This document shows positions 6,961 to 14,851 of a DNA stretch of 30,065 nucleotides, one piece after another. The stretch is from an uncultured Eubacteriales bacterium (lineage in GTDB: Bacteria; Bacillota; Clostridia; Oscillospirales; Oscillospiraceae): the NCBI GenBank assembly GCA_900556935.1, contig USQL01000014.1, positions 1-30,065 on the forward strand, in the 5' to 3' direction. The position numbers and the translations under genes are program-made. Every line of letters starts with the position of its first letter. The stretch's first letter is position 1. Below the pieces are notes generated by a model. That model was not told where the DNA came from and made no database searches. It saw nothing but the letters and a program-made list of their open reading frames with translations.

Positions 6961-8931
6961 ATGGGAATTGAAGTTGGGCTTGATGAATATGCCCGCGCCC
7001 TGAAACAGGGGCAGAAAGAGGTTGCGGAGCTGTCCGCCCAGGGAAAGCCCACCAATCCCGCGGTTCTGGACGACATTCTGCCGGACAACGCCGCCAACGT
7101 AGTGCAGGACCTGGGGCTTCTGGAAATTCCCTCTCAGCGAATCATCGGTGTCAAATCCGCCGGGCGAATTTCCGCCTTTTCCCCCAGCTTCCGTCCTCTG
7201 CTTGAAACCCAGTCGGAGTTTGCCTGCAAGTGGGCAAACCTTTGTGTGGCCCACTTAGGGGAAGTGGGCATCCGGGACCCCATTGTGTGCTATGAATATC
7301 TGGGCAATTTCTATGTCCAGGAGGGCAACAAGCGGGTATCGGTGCTGCGCTACTTTGGCGCACCCCGGATTCCCGCCATGGTTCGGCGGGTGGTGCCACC
7401 CATGGACGGAACCACCAGAATCGAGGCCTACTACGAATTTCTGGACTTCTTCAAGGCCAGCCGCCTCTATGCCGTCCAGTTCCGCCATCCCAACGACTAC
7501 GCAAAGCTTCTGTCCGCCGTAGGCAAAAAGCCCGGCGAAAAATGGACCGAGGAGGAGCGGCGGACCTTTAACGCCTACTATTCCTACTTCCGGGATGCCT
7601 TTTCACAGCTGGGCCCCCTCAAAGAGGATGTGCTGCCGGAGGAGGCGCTGCTGCTGTGGCTCCAGCTCTACAGCTACAAGGACCTGGGCCGCTTCTCCGT
7701 TTCCGAAATCCGCAAAACCCTGACCGCCATGCGCTATGACATGGTTTCCTCTGCCAGCCACGACTCCATCAAGGTTCAGACCACGGCGGAACCGGGCAAA
7801 AGCGGCATCTTTACCCGGATGGTCACCCCGGTGTACCTGAATGTGGCCTTTATCCATCAGCTCACCCCCGCCACCAGCGGCTGGGTGCTGGGCCACGAGC
7901 AGGGCAAAGACTATCTGGTGGAGAAATTAGGCAACAAGCTCACCGTCCGCAGCTATTTTAACGCCAACAGCCCGGAGGAGGCCGCCAGGCTCCTGGACCT
8001 GGCCGTCAGCGAGGGGGCCCAGGTGGTATTCACAACAGCGCCCCTGATGCGGGCCGCCACGCTGAAGGCCGCCATTCAGTACCCCAAGGTGCAGTTTCTC
8101 AACTGCTCGGTGGACCAGCCCTATTCCAGCGTCCGCTCCTACTATGGCCGGGTCTACGAGGGCAAGTTCATCACCGGTGCCATCGCCGGTGCCCTTGCCC
8201 AGAACAACCGCATCGGCTATATCGCCTCCTACCCCATCTATGGGCAGCTGGCCAATATCAACGCCTTTGCCCTTGGGGCCCAGCTGACCAATCCCCGGGC
8301 CCAGATTGAGCTGCGATGGTCCTGCGTAGAGGGCAATCCCCAGGCGGATTTCTTTGCCGACGGCATCCGGGTCATCTCCAACCGGGATGCCCCCGGGCAG
8401 AACAAAATCTATCTGGATTTCTGCAGCTACGGTACCTACCTGATGGATGACAAGGGCGAGCTGGTGCCATTGGGCTCCCCGGTTTGGGTCTGGGGCAAGT
8501 TCTATGAGTTCGTGCTGAATTCCATGTTCGCCGGCACCTGGAAGAACGACAAATCCGACTATACCGCCCTGAACTACTGGCTGGGGATGGACAGCGGGGT
8601 CATCTCCGTAAACCTGTCGGACCGGCTGCCCACCGGCCTGCGGACCCTGGCCAGCTATCTGCAGATGGGCCTGTCCACCCGCACCGTGGACCCCTTCGCC
8701 CGGAGGATTGTCGCCCAGGACGGCACCGTCAAAAACGACGGCACCCAGCGCTTCACCCCCGATGAGCTGCTGCATATGGACTGGCTGTGCGACAATGTCA
8801 TCGGCGGGCTGCCCAACCCGGAGCAGATTCTCCCCGTCTCCCGGGCCATGGTTCAGGAATTGGGCATCTATCAGGACGGAGGTCTTAAAAAGAAAGAGGG
8901 GACCGGTAATGAAGATTCTGTTTCTCTCTGA
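6961..8931 (+). CDS. Cytoplasmic ParB-like / BMP (PnrA-type) fusion protein
   Basis: 656 residues from ATG 6961 (AAAGGAGG 8 bases upstream). The N-terminal ~150 residues end in YVQEGNKRVSVLRYFG (Gly122-Asn-Lys-Arg), which resembles the G-N-x-R loop of ParB/sulfiredoxin-fold domains. A helical linker follows (about 170-285). From about residue 293 (NVAFIHQLTPATSGW) to about 600 it reads as a BMP/PnrA periplasmic-binding fold: EGAQVVFTT, then FLNCSVDQPYSSVRSYYGRVYEGKFITGAIAG, then IGYIASYPIYGQLANINAFALGA. Members of that family bind nucleosides and are normally lipoproteins of ABC importers. Here there is no signal peptide, lipobox or transport gene nearby, so the binding domain should lie in the cytoplasm. 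I infer a nucleoside-like ligand sensor; nuclease or nucleotide-binding activity of the ParB-like part is untested. The next gene starts inside its 3' end. Confidence 0.85.
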   Translation: MGIEVGLDEYARALKQGQKEVAELSAQGKPTNPAVLDDILPDNAANVVQDLGLLEIPSQRIIGVKSAGRISAFSPSFRPLLETQSEFACKWANLCVAHLGEVGIRDPIVCYEYLGNFYVQEGNKRVSVLRYFGAPRIPAMVRRVVPPMDGTTRIEAYYEFLDFFKASRLYAVQFRHPNDYAKLLSAVGKKPGEKWTEEERRTFNAYYSYFRDAFSQLGPLKEDVLPEEALLLWLQLYSYKDLGRFSVSEIRKTLTAMRYDMVSSASHDSIKVQTTAEPGKSGIFTRMVTPVYLNVAFIHQLTPATSGWVLGHEQGKDYLVEKLGNKLTVRSYFNANSPEEAARLLDLAVSEGAQVVFTTAPLMRAATLKAAIQYPKVQFLNCSVDQPYSSVRSYYGRVYEGKFITGAIAGALAQNNRIGYIASYPIYGQLANINAFALGAQLTNPRAQIELRWSCVEGNPQADFFADGIRVISNRDAPGQNKIYLDFCSYGTYLMDDKGELVPLGSPVWVWGKFYEFVLNSMFAGTWKNDKSDYTALNYWLGMDSGVISVNLSDRLPTGLRTLASYLQMGLSTRTVDPFARRIVAQDGTVKNDGTQRFTPDELLHMDWLCDNVIGGLPNPEQILPVSRAMVQELGIYQDGGLKKKEGTGNEDSVSL

Positions 8932-9568
8932 CGAAGAGTGCCCGGCCCTGTGGGACTACTACGTCCCCGGAAGGTTATCCGAATACCAGCTGATTATCTC
9001 CTGCGGCGACCTGAAGGCCAGCTACCTGAGCTTTCTCGTGACCATGGCCCGGTGCCCGGTGCTCTACGTCCACGGCAACCACGACACCCACTACCGGGAC
9101 AATCCCCCGGAGGGCTGCGACTGCATCGACGGCCATGTGGTGGAGTACAACGGGGTTCGCATTCTGGGCCTGGGAGGCTGCCGGAAGTATCATCCCGGCG
9201 ACCATCAGTACACCGACCGGCAGATGCGCGGCCGAATCCTCAAAATGCGCTGGCCTATGCGCAAGGCCAAGGGCATCGATATCTTAGTGACCCACGCTCC
9301 GGCGGAGGGCCTGGGGGACGCGGAGGACATGGCCCACCGGGGCTTTGCCTCCCTGCGGACCTTCCTTGACAAGTATCGCCCCACCTATCATGTCCACGGC
9401 CATGTACATATGACCTACGGCCAGAACATCCCCCGGACCCAGGACTACAACGGCACCACCATTATCAACGCCTACGAGCGCTACACCCTGGAGCTGCCGG
9501 ACCGGGAGGTGCCGGAGAAAAAGAAAAACAAGCTGATCTGGATGAACGACCCTCCGGATTACGTATAA
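8909..9568 (+). CDS. Calcineurin-like metallophosphoesterase
   Basis: 219 residues from the ATG at 8909, where KILFLSDEE begins, as expected for the first beta strand of this fold. Visible metal motifs: SCGDLK (GD), VHGNHDTHY (GNHD), a His in VTHAPAEG, and VHGHVH (GHxH). The usual first motif D-x-H is D-E-E here (Asp8, Glu10), so one metal ligand is changed. The size and layout match small YfcE/MJ0936-type phosphodiesterases rather than long protein phosphatases. The gene begins 23 bases before the stop of the BMP fusion gene, in another frame, so the two are translationally coupled and probably act on related substrates. The substrate is unknown; a nucleotide would fit the neighbour but is inference. 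Confidence 0.88.
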   Translation: MKILFLSDEECPALWDYYVPGRLSEYQLIISCGDLKASYLSFLVTMARCPVLYVHGNHDTHYRDNPPEGCDCIDGHVVEYNGVRILGLGGCRKYHPGDHQYTDRQMRGRILKMRWPMRKAKGIDILVTHAPAEGLGDAEDMAHRGFASLRTFLDKYRPTYHVHGHVHMTYGQNIPRTQDYNGTTIINAYERYTLELPDREVPEKKKNKLIWMNDPPDYV

Positions 9569-9581
9569 AAGAAGGTAGACT

Positions 9582-10238
9582 ATGTTTGAAGGTTTTACCC
9601 CGGAAACCATCGATTTCCTCTGGGGCATTCGCATGAACAACAACCGGGACTGGTTTCTTTCCCACAAGGAGCAGTACGTCCAAACCCTCTATGAGCCCAT
9701 GAAGGCCCTGGGGAAGGACCTGTTTGCCCCCTTTCTGGACAGGCCCGGAAGCATCCTGAAGGTCTCCCGCATCTACCGGGATGCCCGGCTCCACCATCCC
9801 CTGCCCTACAAGGAAAGCCTCTGGTGCTGCATCCGGCAGGATGTGGAGTGGTGGGCGGAAAACCCCTGCCTGTATTTTGAAATCCGCCCGGAGGGTGTCA
9901 GCTACGGCTTTGTGCTCTGGCGGCCAAAAACCGCCACCATGGAGGCCTTCCGCCGCCGTATTTCCGCCGAGCCCCAGCCCTTTCTGGAGCTGATGCGTCA
10001 CACCGAAGCCGTCACCGGCATCCCCGTCACGGCGGAAACCTACAAGCGTCCCAAGCCCACGGAGAACCCGGCCCTTGCCCCCTACTTTGCCTGGAAGGGT
10101 GGCATCGACTGCACCCGCAGCGAGGAGGTTGGGGAAAGCCTCTTTGGCCCCCAGCTGGGACAGCGGGCCTGCGGCCTCATCGAAAAGCTCATCCCCATGT
10201 ACGACTATTTCAACCAAATCACCGCGAGCAACGGATAA
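9582..10238 (+). CDS. DUF2461 family protein
   Basis: 218 residues. Recognised by MFEGFTPETIDFLWGIRMNNNRDWF near the start, which matches the 'F..F..eL..NN.reWF' opening of DUF2461 (TIGR02453), followed by the RIYRDARLHH segment and PYKESLWCCI, then the aromatic YFEIRPEGVSYGFVLW block. The family is widespread, cytoplasmic and of unknown function. It starts 13 bases after the phosphoesterase stop with GAAGG upstream and lies 17 bases before dapA, so it is co-transcribed with both. Nothing suggests truncation. Confidence 0.88.
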   Translation: MFEGFTPETIDFLWGIRMNNNRDWFLSHKEQYVQTLYEPMKALGKDLFAPFLDRPGSILKVSRIYRDARLHHPLPYKESLWCCIRQDVEWWAENPCLYFEIRPEGVSYGFVLWRPKTATMEAFRRRISAEPQPFLELMRHTEAVTGIPVTAETYKRPKPTENPALAPYFAWKGGIDCTRSEEVGESLFGPQLGQRACGLIEKLIPMYDYFNQITASNG

Positions 10239-10255
10239 AGCAAAGGAGAATTCCC

Positions 10256-11143
10256 ATGAAAAAAACAATTTTCAAAGGTATGGCCACCGCTATGGTCACC
10301 CCCATGACCGCCGACGGTGTCGATTACGAGGCCCTGGGCCGGTTTATTGACTTCCAGCTTGCCTCCGGCATCAATGCCCTGGTCTCCGTGGGCACCACCG
10401 GTGAAAGCGCCACCCTGAGTCCCGAGGAACGGAACAAGGTCATCTCCTTTACCATCGACCGGGTTGCCGGGCGGGTGCCTGTCATCGCCGGCACCGGCAC
10501 CAACAACACCCTCCACGCCATTGATTACTCCGTAAACGCCGACAAGGCCGGGGCGGACGCGCTTCTGGTGGTCACGCCTTACTATAATAAGGCCACCCAG
10601 AACGGCCTCATCGCCCACTTTACCGCCATTGCGGACAAGGTGGCAAAACCCATTATCCTCTACAATGTCCCCTCCCGCACCGGCTGCAACCTGCTGCCCG
10701 CCACGGTGGAAAAGCTGGCGGAGCACCCCAACATCTGCGCCATCAAGGAGGCCAGCGGCAACATGAGCCAGGTGGTGGAGCTGTTCGCCCGGTGCGGTGA
10801 CAAAATCGCCGTCTATTCCGGCGAGGACGGCCTGACAGTGCCCATTCTGTCCATGGGCGGCCTTGGCACCATCAGTGTTCTGAGCAACGTCCTTCCCAAG
10901 GAGTCCGTCGCCATGACCGACGCGTTCTTTGCGGGCCGCGTCCAGGAGGCCGCCGACTGGCAGTGCAAGCTGCTGCCCGTCATCAACGGGCTGTTCAGTG
11001 AGGTCAACCCCATCCCCGCCAAGGCCGCCGTCAGCGCCATGGGCTACGGTGAGGAGCACATCCGTCTGCCCCTGACCCCCATGGAGCCGGAAAACAGAGC
11101 AAAGCTCTTCGCGGAGCTCCGGAAGCTGGGGGTGCGGGTATGA
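10256..11143 (+). CDS. dapA: 4-hydroxy-tetrahydrodipicolinate synthase
   Basis: 295 residues, usual DapA length; AAGGAG 8 bases before the ATG. Condenses pyruvate with aspartate semialdehyde, the first committed step to diaminopimelate and lysine. Catalytic residues are in place: Thr47-Thr48 in SVGTTGESAT, Tyr110 in VTPYYNK, Tyr136 in ILYNVPSRTGCN, and the Schiff-base Lys164 in CAIKEASGN. The carboxylate-binding Arg141 follows Tyr136. The stop overlaps the dapB start in ATGA. No lysine riboswitch precedes it; the 17-base gap to the upstream gene leaves no room for one, so control must come from elsewhere, probably the operon promoter at 6895-6923. Confidence 0.97.
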   Translation: MKKTIFKGMATAMVTPMTADGVDYEALGRFIDFQLASGINALVSVGTTGESATLSPEERNKVISFTIDRVAGRVPVIAGTGTNNTLHAIDYSVNADKAGADALLVVTPYYNKATQNGLIAHFTAIADKVAKPIILYNVPSRTGCNLLPATVEKLAEHPNICAIKEASGNMSQVVELFARCGDKIAVYSGEDGLTVPILSMGGLGTISVLSNVLPKESVAMTDAFFAGRVQEAADWQCKLLPVINGLFSEVNPIPAKAAVSAMGYGEEHIRLPLTPMEPENRAKLFAELRKLGVRV

Positions 11144-11871
11144 GAGCCATTGTCTGCGGTGCCAACGGTGCCATGGGAAAGCTGCTGTGCGCTGCCCTGG
11201 GGGAAAGCCTTGCCGGAAAGGTGAGTCTGGACGGCCAGGACGGCGTTGCCCGGAATTTTGAGGAGCTGGGAGAAACAAGCGCCGATACCGTCATTGACTT
11301 CTCCCACCACACCGCCGTGAAAGGGGTCCTGGATTACGCCCTGAGCCACAAAATGGCGGTTGTCATCGGCACCACCGGCCACACCGAGGAGGAAAAAGCC
11401 CTGATTTTTGCGGCCGCAAAGGAAATCCCCGTGTTCTTCTCCGGCAACATGAGCCTGGGCATTGCGGTTCTGTGCCGTCTGGCCACCCAGGCTGCCGCAG
11501 CCTTCCCGGAGGCGGATATTGAAATTGTGGAGGTCCACCACAACCGGAAGGTGGATGCCCCCAGCGGCACCGCCCATATGCTCTTCCGGGCCATTCAGGC
11601 CGTCCGGCCGGAGGCAGCCGAGCACTGCGGCCGTTCCGGCGAGTGCAAGCGGACCCGGGACGAAATCGGCATCTCCTCCCTGCGGATGGGCAACGTGGTC
11701 GGCATTCACGAGGTCCATATCTGCACCCCCAACCAGACCCTGACCCTGCGCCACGAGGCCCACAACCGGGCCATGTTCGCCGACGGTGCCGTGGAAGCCG
11801 CCCGCTACCTGGCGGGCAAGCCCGCGGGGCTCTACGATATGACCGGTCTACTGGCGGAGGCGCGGAAATGA
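11140..11871 (+). CDS. dapB: 4-hydroxy-tetrahydrodipicolinate reductase
   Basis: 243 residues, at the short end for the family. The NAD(P)-binding glycine loop is CGANGAMGK (Gly7 to Gly13); VIDFSHHTA (52-59), GTTGH (77-81) and FSGNMSLG (100-107) line the cofactor and substrate pocket. The signature EVHHNRKVDAPSGTA (131-145) holds the catalytic His133/His134 and Lys137. Reduces the DapA product to tetrahydrodipicolinate. Coupled by 4-base overlaps to dapA upstream and dapF downstream. The first strand lacks the acidic residue that would mark strict NADH use, so coenzyme preference is open. Confidence 0.96.
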   Translation: MRAIVCGANGAMGKLLCAALGESLAGKVSLDGQDGVARNFEELGETSADTVIDFSHHTAVKGVLDYALSHKMAVVIGTTGHTEEEKALIFAAAKEIPVFFSGNMSLGIAVLCRLATQAAAAFPEADIEIVEVHHNRKVDAPSGTAHMLFRAIQAVRPEAAEHCGRSGECKRTRDEIGISSLRMGNVVGIHEVHICTPNQTLTLRHEAHNRAMFADGAVEAARYLAGKPAGLYDMTGLLAEARK

Positions 11872-12644
11872 AGGTCTACTATATGAACGGCGCGGGCAAT
11901 GACTTTATGGTCATGGATGCCCGAGGGCAGGAAAGCCAGGATTTTTCCGCCCTGGCCAAGCGCCTGTGCGCCCTGCGCCACGCCGACGGCTTTATTGCCG
12001 TGGGAAATTCCCAAAAGGCGGATTTTCGCATGATTTTCTACAACTCCGACGGCTCTCTGGGGGAGATGTGCGGCAACGGTGCCCGGTGCATCTGCCGCTT
12101 TGCCCACGACATAGGGCTTGCCGGAGACGACATGGTTTTTGAAGCCACCGCGGGACTGGTCACCGGCCATCGGGTGGACGAAAACACCTATCGGGTGGCC
12201 CTGAACCTGCCCAGCGTTCTGGAGCTCCACCGAAAACCGGGCGTTGCCTATGTGGAGCTGGGCTTCCCCGGCATCCCCCACGCCGTAAAGGCCTATCCCG
12301 GGGACCTGTTCGCCGATGCGGACAGTCTGCGGGAGGAGATGCGGGCCCTGCGGTTTGACCCCGCCTTTCCCAAGGGGGCCAACGTCAACTACTACCGGCT
12401 CGTCGGCCCCGGAGAAGCGGACATTCTGACCTTTGAGCGAGGGGTGGAGGACTTCACCCTGGCCTGCGGCACCGGCTGCGGCTCCACCGCCTGCGTCCTG
12501 TGGAAGCAGGGGCTTCTGCCGGAGGGGAAGCTCACCGCCCACGTCCGGGGCGGTACCCTGGGTGTCACCGTCCGGGGCACCGACCGGGTGGAAACGCTGC
12601 TTTTGGAAGGGCCCACGGAAATTACGGAGGTGCTGACAATCTGA
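11868..12644 (+). CDS. dapF: Diaminopimelate epimerase
   Basis: 258 residues from ATG 11868, which overlaps the dapB stop (ATGA) and gives the family's N-terminus KVYYMNGAGNDFMVMD; a longer upstream reading has no support. The two catalytic cysteines are present: Cys68 in GEMCGNGARC and Cys200 in LACGTGCGST. Converts LL-diaminopimelate to the meso form used for peptidoglycan cross-links and lysine. With dapA and dapB it covers both ends of the pathway. The middle steps (succinylase, acetylase or LL-aminotransferase) are not in this window and must be encoded elsewhere. Confidence 0.96.
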   Translation: MKVYYMNGAGNDFMVMDARGQESQDFSALAKRLCALRHADGFIAVGNSQKADFRMIFYNSDGSLGEMCGNGARCICRFAHDIGLAGDDMVFEATAGLVTGHRVDENTYRVALNLPSVLELHRKPGVAYVELGFPGIPHAVKAYPGDLFADADSLREEMRALRFDPAFPKGANVNYYRLVGPGEADILTFERGVEDFTLACGTGCGSTACVLWKQGLLPEGKLTAHVRGGTLGVTVRGTDRVETLLLEGPTEITEVLTI

Positions 12645-13279
12645 TGTTTCGCTCCATTTTCCGGCCCTACGGGCTTGTCTGGAATGTGCTCAACACCATC
12701 ACGGATGTTTTGGGGCTGAGCCTGCTTTGGCTTCTGTGCTGCCTGCCCGTTGTCACCGTCGCCCCCGCCACCACCGCCCTGTACGATGCCGTGGTCCACG
12801 GCATCCGGTACAAAGAGGAGGGACTCTACCGGCGGTTTTTCCGGACCTTCCGCTCCGAGTGGAAAACCGGAATCCTCATCACCCTTCTTTGGGGTGTGGT
12901 TCTGGCGGTGCTGGGGTATCTCATGGCCGTGCTGCTGGCCATGGCCCAGGCGGAAAGCCGATATACCGTCCTTGCCGGCATCTATTTTGGGTTCCTGCTG
13001 CTGCTCATCGCCTGTGCCGCCTGGAGCATCACCATTCTGTCCCGGTTTACCTTCTCCTTTTCCGCTCTGACCTCCACGGCGATGCGGTTCACCCTGGGCC
13101 AGCTTCCCCGCTCTTTGGGGATTGCGCTGTCCACGGTGGGGCTCATTTTCTTCACCGTCCACTACCCCATCTGGGTATTTGCAGCCCCAGCCTGCGCCAC
13201 CCTTGTCTGGTCCGTATTCACAGAGCCCGCATTCACCAAATACGGCGGCGGCCTGAAAAAGCCGGAGCCGGAGGAATAA
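12644..13279 (+). CDS. YesL-like (DUF624) membrane protein
   Basis: 211 residues from ATG 12644, overlapping the dapF stop by one base (TGATG), so it belongs to the same transcript. Several hydrophobic segments (about residues 20-42, 78-105, 110-140, 165-190). The pattern 'LNTITDVLGLSLLWLLCCLPVVTVAPATTALYDAV' near the N-terminus, and a C-terminus ending in 'FTEPAFTKYG', fit the DUF624/YesL family of small integral membrane proteins. These often sit beside carbohydrate uptake or two-component genes in Firmicutes; no function is established. Its place at the end of a dap operon is unusual and may be incidental. Confidence 0.82.
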   Translation: MFRSIFRPYGLVWNVLNTITDVLGLSLLWLLCCLPVVTVAPATTALYDAVVHGIRYKEEGLYRRFFRTFRSEWKTGILITLLWGVVLAVLGYLMAVLLAMAQAESRYTVLAGIYFGFLLLLIACAAWSITILSRFTFSFSALTSTAMRFTLGQLPRSLGIALSTVGLIFFTVHYPIWVFAAPACATLVWSVFTEPAFTKYGGGLKKPEPEE

Positions 13280-13285
13280 GCGCAA

Positions 13286-13320
13286 AGAGTCCATGCTCAG
13301 GCCGGCATGGGCTCTTTTCT
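13286..13320 (+). terminator. Rho-independent terminator of dap operon
   Basis: Inverted repeat AGAGTCCATGC / GCATGGGCTCT (one mismatch) with an 8-base loop, followed by TTTTCTTTCC. It starts 7 bases after the YesL-like stop codon. Confidence 0.85.
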
Positions 13321-13345
13321 TTCCCCCATGTAAAATTTTCAAAAA

Positions 13346-13408
13346 TTTTTGTTCTTTGGGCGCAACGATTCCCTTTGTTTTTCGTTATTATAAGTGAAAG
13401 AACAAAAA
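13346..13408. promoter_or_regulatory. 12-bp perfect inverted repeat, spaced by 39 bases
   Basis: TTTTTGTTCTTT (13346-13357) and AAAGAACAAAAA (13397-13408) are exact reverse complements. They lie upstream of the AraC-type gene's promoters. As DNA they could be paired regulator sites; as RNA they would form a long AU-rich hairpin. No gene is found in this stretch. Confidence 0.5.
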
Positions 13409-13415
13409 CGGCCAT

Positions 13416-13442
13416 TTTTCGTATTGACATTTTCTACGAAAA
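13416..13442. promoter_or_regulatory. 8-bp dyad around a TTGACA box
   Basis: TTTTCGTA (13416-13423) and TACGAAAA (13435-13442) are perfect inverted repeats with an 11-base centre that contains TTGACA (13424-13429), a consensus -35 box. A matching -10 is only fair (TGTAAA 18 bases on). The arrangement is that of an operator over a promoter, perhaps for autoregulation of the downstream AraC-type gene. Confidence 0.45.
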
Positions 13443-13470
13443 GAGCTTGTAAAATTTGTATATTAATTAT

Positions 13471-13499
13471 TTGCCATTTTCAATTATTTCTTGTATAAT
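13471..13499 (+). promoter_or_regulatory. Sigma-A promoter of AraC-type gene
   Basis: TTGCCA (13471-13476), 17-base spacer, perfect TATAAT (13494-13499). The predicted transcript start near 13506 lies downstream of an in-frame ATG-like reading at 13491, which rules that start out and supports the GTG at 13536. Confidence 0.8.
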
Positions 13500-13535
13500 A
13501 TTATCGTTACGTTTACTGGAAAGGAGCTGAACACT

Positions 13536-14684
13536 GTGATTCAAAACTTGAATCAGGTGAGCTTTCAGGGATTCGGCACCGTCCTTCCGGAACGGGCACA
13601 GTCCAATACACCCGTGCCCAAAAATGCCGTTCAGATTCGGCTGCCCCAGACGGAGGCCGCCGTCTACCGGACGAAGACAGATACCCTTCTGACCTGCTCC
13701 GGGAATATGTGCGTGCTCTCCGTCAGCAAGGATGAGGAGGAATACCAGCACTATTACCTGGACAAATCCGTGTCCATCCGCCCGGGCGTGCTTTTCTCCC
13801 TCAATGTTTATAAAAATGACGTTACAGTGAGCCTTTCTGCGGAAGAAGCCCCCGAAAATGTGGGTGTGGACGTGGGCCGCAGTATGCGCATCGACAGCCA
13901 GCTGCGGGTTGCCGGAATCTACACCTTCTTCTACCAAGAGAAGGAGCAGGGCTTCCTGTTTCCGGGCGAGTCCCACCCCATGCCGGAGCTGACCTATGTG
14001 GACCAGGGCACCCTGCACTCCGTGGCAGACGGACAGGACTGGGTTTTGCAGCAGGGGGATGCCATGATTTACGCCCCCGGCCAGTGGCACATGCAGTACG
14101 CCGACATCGGCGTTGCCCCCCGGTTTGTGACCGTCTCCTTTGACCTGGACGGTGGGGACCTGTCCCCCCTCTATGGGCGGAAGCTGGCCGTCCCCCAGGA
14201 GGCCGTCACCCTTTTGCAGCAGATGCTCCGAACCCAGGAACGGGTGGATCCCTATTCGACGGATATGCTCATGGCCCAGCTGACCATGCTTTTGCTGCAC
14301 CTGCTGCGGCAGGTCCAGTCCCCCTCCGGGGTCAAGCTCCAGGGCACCAACACCGTCCACAGCGAGAATGAGATCATCCGCCACGCCCAGCAGTATATCT
14401 CCGCCCACATCCGGGAGAAGCTCTCCGTGCGCCTCATTGCCCAGCAGGTGGATGTGAGCCCCAGCTATCTGACGGTGCTGTTCCAGAAGAACCTGCAGAT
14501 CTCCCCCGGCGAGTATATCCGCCGCATCAAGCTCCAGGAGAGCAAGCAGATGATTCGGGAGAACAACCTGAACTTTACGGAAATCGCCGCGGCGCTGCAA
14601 TATTCCACCGTCCACCATTTCTCCCGCCAGTTCAAGGAGAAATTCGGCATCACACCGACGGAATACGCCCGGTCGGTACGGTAA
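13536..14684 (+). CDS. AraC-family transcription regulator
   Basis: 382 residues from GTG 13536, preceded by AAGGAG with a 9-base spacer and lying after the promoter. The central region (about 140-215) has a cupin-like sensor: FLFPGESHPMPELTYVDQGTLH, then LQQGDAMIYAPGQWHMQ. The C-terminal ~100 residues are the double helix-turn-helix of AraC proteins: LSVRLIAQQVDVSPSYLTVLFQ, then ISPGEYIRRIKL and NFTEIAAALQYSTVHHFSRQFK ending FGITPTEYARS. It is alone, with no sugar-uptake operon beside it, so its regulon is not obvious; it probably senses a small carbohydrate-like ligand, which is inference. The inverted repeats in its leader make self-regulation plausible. Confidence 0.92.
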   Translation: MIQNLNQVSFQGFGTVLPERAQSNTPVPKNAVQIRLPQTEAAVYRTKTDTLLTCSGNMCVLSVSKDEEEYQHYYLDKSVSIRPGVLFSLNVYKNDVTVSLSAEEAPENVGVDVGRSMRIDSQLRVAGIYTFFYQEKEQGFLFPGESHPMPELTYVDQGTLHSVADGQDWVLQQGDAMIYAPGQWHMQYADIGVAPRFVTVSFDLDGGDLSPLYGRKLAVPQEAVTLLQQMLRTQERVDPYSTDMLMAQLTMLLLHLLRQVQSPSGVKLQGTNTVHSENEIIRHAQQYISAHIREKLSVRLIAQQVDVSPSYLTVLFQKNLQISPGEYIRRIKLQESKQMIRENNLNFTEIAAALQYSTVHHFSRQFKEKFGITPTEYARSVR

Positions 14685-14724
14685 AATTTTTCCATGAAGC
14701 GGCTCTAACACAAAATTCTGTAGG

Positions 14725-14816
14725 GGCGGCTGCCAGCCGCCAGAAATCAAACGGGCCTGAGCGTTTTATTTCCAACGCTCAGGCCCTTTGGCTTTCGGGC
14801 GGCTGGGTAGCCGCCC
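14725..14816. repeat. Cluster of three GC-rich palindromes with bidirectional terminator
   Basis: Three perfect hairpins in 92 bases: GGCGGCT/AGCCGCC (14725-14741), GGGCCTGAGCGTT/AACGCTCAGGCCC (14753-14786, 8-base loop, T-rich on both sides), and GGGCGGCT/AGCCGCCC (14797-14816). The outer two share the GGCGGCT core and flank the 13-bp stem symmetrically. The middle stem can terminate both the AraC-type transcript and the convergent surface-protein transcript. The outer pair looks like a mobile palindromic intergenic repeat into which, or around which, the terminator sits. Confidence 0.75.
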
Positions 14817-14851
14817 ATGCTGTTTTCTGTTTTACATCTGCTTCACGGATT

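Noticed and set aside
6961..8931. Annotating the BMP protein as an ABC-transporter lipoprotein
   Set aside because: No signal peptide or lipobox, an extra N-terminal domain of about 290 residues, and no permease or ATPase genes nearby.
13467..14750. 427-codon open frame on the minus strand opposite the AraC-type gene
   Set aside because: It covers the terminator and promoter of the real gene and has no family signature; the plus-strand HTH protein explains the DNA.
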